Positions 61,854-64,000 of a stretch of DNA of 64,000 nucleotides are shown piece by piece. Location: the NCBI RefSeq assembly GCF_001613795.1, contig NZ_LPVZ01000002.1, forward strand, positions 1 to 64,000, read 5' to 3'. The stretch is from Thalassospira sp. MCCC 1A01148 (GTDB taxonomy: Bacteria > Pseudomonadota > Alphaproteobacteria > Rhodospirillales > Thalassospiraceae). Every line of letters begins with the position of its first letter. Positions within the stretch are counted from its first letter, which is position 1. Under the pieces are notes generated by a model. It saw only the letters and a program-made list of their open reading frames with translations. It did no database searches and had not been told where the DNA came from. The position numbers were made by a program, and so were the translations under genes.

Positions 61854-63773
61854 TCAGGCCACCATCGCGTCATATTCTTCCTGCTTGTCGAGCCATTTCT
61901 GTTCGACCATGGCGAGTTCGTTTTCGATCTGGCCGAGTTCCTTTTGGATGTCGGCCAGCTTTTGGGCGTTGGCGTCTTCGTAAAGGGTCGGGTCGGCCAT
62001 TTTTTCTTCGATGCCGGCTTTGCGTTCGGAAAGCTTTTCCATCTGCTTTTCGAGCTTTTCGACTTCGCGCTTGATCGGTGCGGCCACTTTGCGTTTTTCA
62101 GCCGCCTGCTGGCGTTCGGCCTTGCGGTCGCGTTTGGCGGGTTTGCCGTTGCCGTTTCCTGGGCCGTTACCGTCTTCGCCGCCGTTTTTGTTGGCACGGC
62201 GTTCCATACGCGCACGATCGAGAAGATACTGGCGGTATTCGGCAACGTCGCCGTCAAACGATGTGACCGTGCCATCCGCCACCAGAACCAGACGATCCGC
62301 ACAGGCTTCGATCAGATAGGGATCGTGGCTGATGATGATGACGGCACCTTCGTAGGCATTGAGCGCATGGTTCAGCGCATCGCGGCTGTCGATATCAAGG
62401 TGGTTGGTCGGCTCGTCGAGGATGAGCATATGCGGGGCATCAAGCGTCATGAGCGCGAACAGCAAACGTGCCTTTTCCCCACCCGAGAGGTCCTTGACCT
62501 TGGTGTCGCCCTTCGCACCCTCGAAGGCAAAGCGGCCGAGCTGTGCACGGACCTTGTGTTCGATGACATCAGGCATCAGGGATGCCATATGCTGATAGGG
62601 TGTTTCATCGCCGCGCAGCTCGTCTGTCTGGTGCTGGGCGAAATAGCCTATGCGCAGTTTGTTCGACGCATGCTTTTCGCCTGACATCAGCTGCAGGCGA
62701 TCGGCCAGAAGCTTTGCCAGGGTCGATTTACCGTTACCATTGGCACCCAGAAGGGCAATGCGGTCATCCATATCAATGCGCAGGCTGATATTGCGCAGGA
62801 TCGGTTTGCCTTCTTCGTAGCCGACATCACCATCATGGATGTTGATCAGCGGCGGTGGCAGTTCCTTGGGGCTTGGGAAGTCAAAGGAAATGCCGCGATC
62901 CTCGACCACCGGGATGGCCGGGCCCATTTTTTCAAGCATTTTGACACGGCTTTGCGCCTGTTTGGCCTTGCTGGCCTTGGCACGGAAGCGGTCAATGAAG
63001 GATTGCAGATGCTTTTGCTGGGCGATCTGCTGTTCATAATGCTTGGAGGCCAGTTCCATCTGTTCGCGGCGTGTCTTGGCGAATTTGTCGTAGTTGCCGC
63101 CATAAAGGGTGACGGTGCCGTCATGCAGATGGGCAATCGATTTGACCACCCGGTTGAGGAGATCGCGATCGTGACTGATCAGGATGATCGTGCCGGGATA
63201 GTTGATCAGATAGTTTTCAAGCCAGATGGTGGCTTCAAGATCAAGGTGGTTGGTCGGCTCGTCAAGCAGCAGCAGATCGGGGCGCAGGAAAAGGGTGGCG
63301 GCCAAGGCCACACGCATGCGCCAGCCACCCGAGAAATCATCACAGGGGCGTTGCTGGGCATCCCCGTCAAAACCAAGGCCCGACAGAATGGCGGCAGCCC
63401 TGGCCTCGGCGGTATGGGCGTCGATGTCGGCCAGGCGTGTATGGACCTCGGCAATGCGGTGCGGGTCGGTGGTGGTTTCGGCCTCTGCCAGCAAATCGGC
63501 GCGTTCGGTATCAGCCGCCAGCACGGTTTCAAGCAGGGATCGCGAACCCGCCGGGGCTTCTTGCGATACCACACCCATGCGGGCCCGCTTGGACAGGACA
63601 ATATCGCCGCCATCGCCGGGCAGGTCGCCCGAGATCAGTTTGAGAAGGGTCGATTTCCCAGCACCATTGCGCCCGATCAGGCCGACCTTGTGGCCATCGG
63701 GAATGGTCGCCGATACCCGGTCAAGAATCACTCGTCCGCCAATGCGATAGGTGAGGTCGGTAATTTGCAGCAT
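61854..63773 (-). CDS. ABC-F family ATPase (Uup/YheS-like)
   Basis: A 639-residue soluble protein with two ATPase domains and no membrane part, acting on the ribosome or in gene regulation rather than in transport. Domain 1 has Walker A GRNGAGKST and signature FSGGWRMRVALA with Walker B LLLLDEPTNHLD; domain 2 has GANGNGKST, LSGGEKARLLFAL and MLILDEPTNHLD. The linker (about 240-305, HYEQQIAQQKHLQSFIDRFRAKASKAKQAQSR) is the ABC-F tRNA-facing arm. The C-terminal 90 residues form a Lys/Glu coiled coil. The start at 63773 gives MLQITDLTYRIGG. Confidence 0.93.
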   Translation of the reverse strand: MLQITDLTYRIGGRVILDRVSATIPDGHKVGLIGRNGAGKSTLLKLISGDLPGDGGDIVLSKRARMGVVSQEAPAGSRSLLETVLAADTERADLLAEAETTTDPHRIAEVHTRLADIDAHTAEARAAAILSGLGFDGDAQQRPCDDFSGGWRMRVALAATLFLRPDLLLLDEPTNHLDLEATIWLENYLINYPGTIILISHDRDLLNRVVKSIAHLHDGTVTLYGGNYDKFAKTRREQMELASKHYEQQIAQQKHLQSFIDRFRAKASKAKQAQSRVKMLEKMGPAIPVVEDRGISFDFPSPKELPPPLINIHDGDVGYEEGKPILRNISLRIDMDDRIALLGANGNGKSTLAKLLADRLQLMSGEKHASNKLRIGYFAQHQTDELRGDETPYQHMASLMPDVIEHKVRAQLGRFAFEGAKGDTKVKDLSGGEKARLLFALMTLDAPHMLILDEPTNHLDIDSRDALNHALNAYEGAVIIISHDPYLIEACADRLVLVADGTVTSFDGDVAEYRQYLLDRARMERRANKNGGEDGNGPGNGNGKPAKRDRKAERQQAAEKRKVAAPIKREVEKLEKQMEKLSERKAGIEEKMADPTLYEDANAQKLADIQKELGQIENELAMVEQKWLDKQEEYDAMVA

Positions 63774-64000
63774 TTTTGGTTGGTCTCTTGAACTGGTTTG
63801 CGGGCGCCTTGGGCGCAGTTTAGGGGGAATCGCAAGGATTTCTGTGCTTTCAATAGGGCAGGAGGGGCTTTGACGCAAGGATTCTTCAAATTGTCATCGC
63901 CAATGTGATTTTGATGACAGGACGGGGTGAAAACCGCCCGAAATCGCAGTTTCATGCCTTTTGGGGGTGTTTTGCGGGCGAAACAGGTGAATGCAACGGC
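63774..64000. other. Region upstream of the ABC-F gene to the window end
   Basis: About 227 bases that should contain the ABC-F promoter. The minus-strand frame at 63728-63955 has no family similarity I can see and no clear ribosome site. Nothing else is supported before the window ends. Confidence 0.4.

Noticed and set aside
63728..63955. 75-codon minus-strand frame before the ABC-F gene
   Set aside because: It overlaps the start of the ABC-F gene in another frame, lacks a ribosome site and resembles no family.
1..64000. CRISPR arrays, rRNA genes, transposases or integrases
   Set aside because: No regularly spaced direct repeats, rRNA sequence or recombinase motifs were seen on either strand.

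Overview
This 64 kb window is an ordinary-looking chromosomal segment of an alphaproteobacterium. It most resembles the Rhodospirillales, and Thalassospira is my best guess from protein recall; I could not run a search. Supporting signs are the S10, RpoA and L17 termini, an ATP12-type F1 assembly chaperone, a DUF1244 protein, an SAM-II riboswitch (a class found largely in alphaproteobacteria), and the order rplQ, Do protease, rarA, crcB, rluC, HAD phosphatase, ATP12. No rRNA, complete tRNA, CRISPR array, prophage or transposase gene was seen.

Region 1 (1-14330) is the end of tuf followed by the S10, spc and alpha operons in one direction: rpsJ rplC rplD rplW rplB rpsS rplV rpsC rplP rpmC rpsQ rplN rplX rplE rpsN rpsH rplF rplR rpsE rpmD rplO secY adk rpsM rpsK rpoA rplQ, ending at a strong terminator. 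infA and rpmJ are absent from the block. Intercistronic hairpins lie before rpsJ, secY, rpsM and rpoA, and two TTCG-loop hairpins lie before rplQ.

Region 2 (14455-29098) holds a conserved housekeeping set (Do-like protease, rarA, crcB/fluC, rluC-type pseudouridine synthase, HAD phosphatase, ATP12 chaperone). Between these sit accessory genes: an MFS transporter, an azoreductase, a DUF1499-like membrane protein, an SRPBCC protein, a second HAD hydrolase, a Tat-exported dienelactone hydrolase, and an NMT1/THI5-type ABC importer with a terminator inside the operon.

Region 3 (29130-41310) contains an ABC-exporter membrane domain with no ATPase domain, propionyl-CoA carboxylase (pccB, pccA), a HAD hydrolase with DUF1244, acylphosphatase, a secreted e(P4)-like acid phosphatase, a DUF4336 protein, a D-2-hydroxyacid dehydrogenase-like flavoprotein, a Sua5/TsaC protein with a long structured leader, and cysQ.

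Region 4 (41413-51509) is the most unusual. A Memo-AMMECR1 fusion protein and the matching radical SAM enzyme (the AmmeMemoRadiSam system, function unknown) are divergent, with a small AT-rich gene of unknown origin between them. It continues with a cupin, two copies of a dispersed palindromic repeat, a GNAT protein, nnrS with an FNR/NnrR-like box, pepA-holC, another GNAT protein and a homocysteine S-methyltransferase.

Region 5 (51736-64000) has a TetR regulator, a metNIQ methionine importer behind an SAM-II riboswitch plus terminator, a Cache-PAS-GGDEF diguanylate cyclase, a MerR regulator next to an SDR gene with a perfect 16-bp operator-like palindrome, a very large DUF2339 membrane protein in AT-richer DNA, and an ABC-F ATPase. 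Gene starts were set by Shine-Dalgarno spacing and family N-termini, and often differ from the longest open frame.
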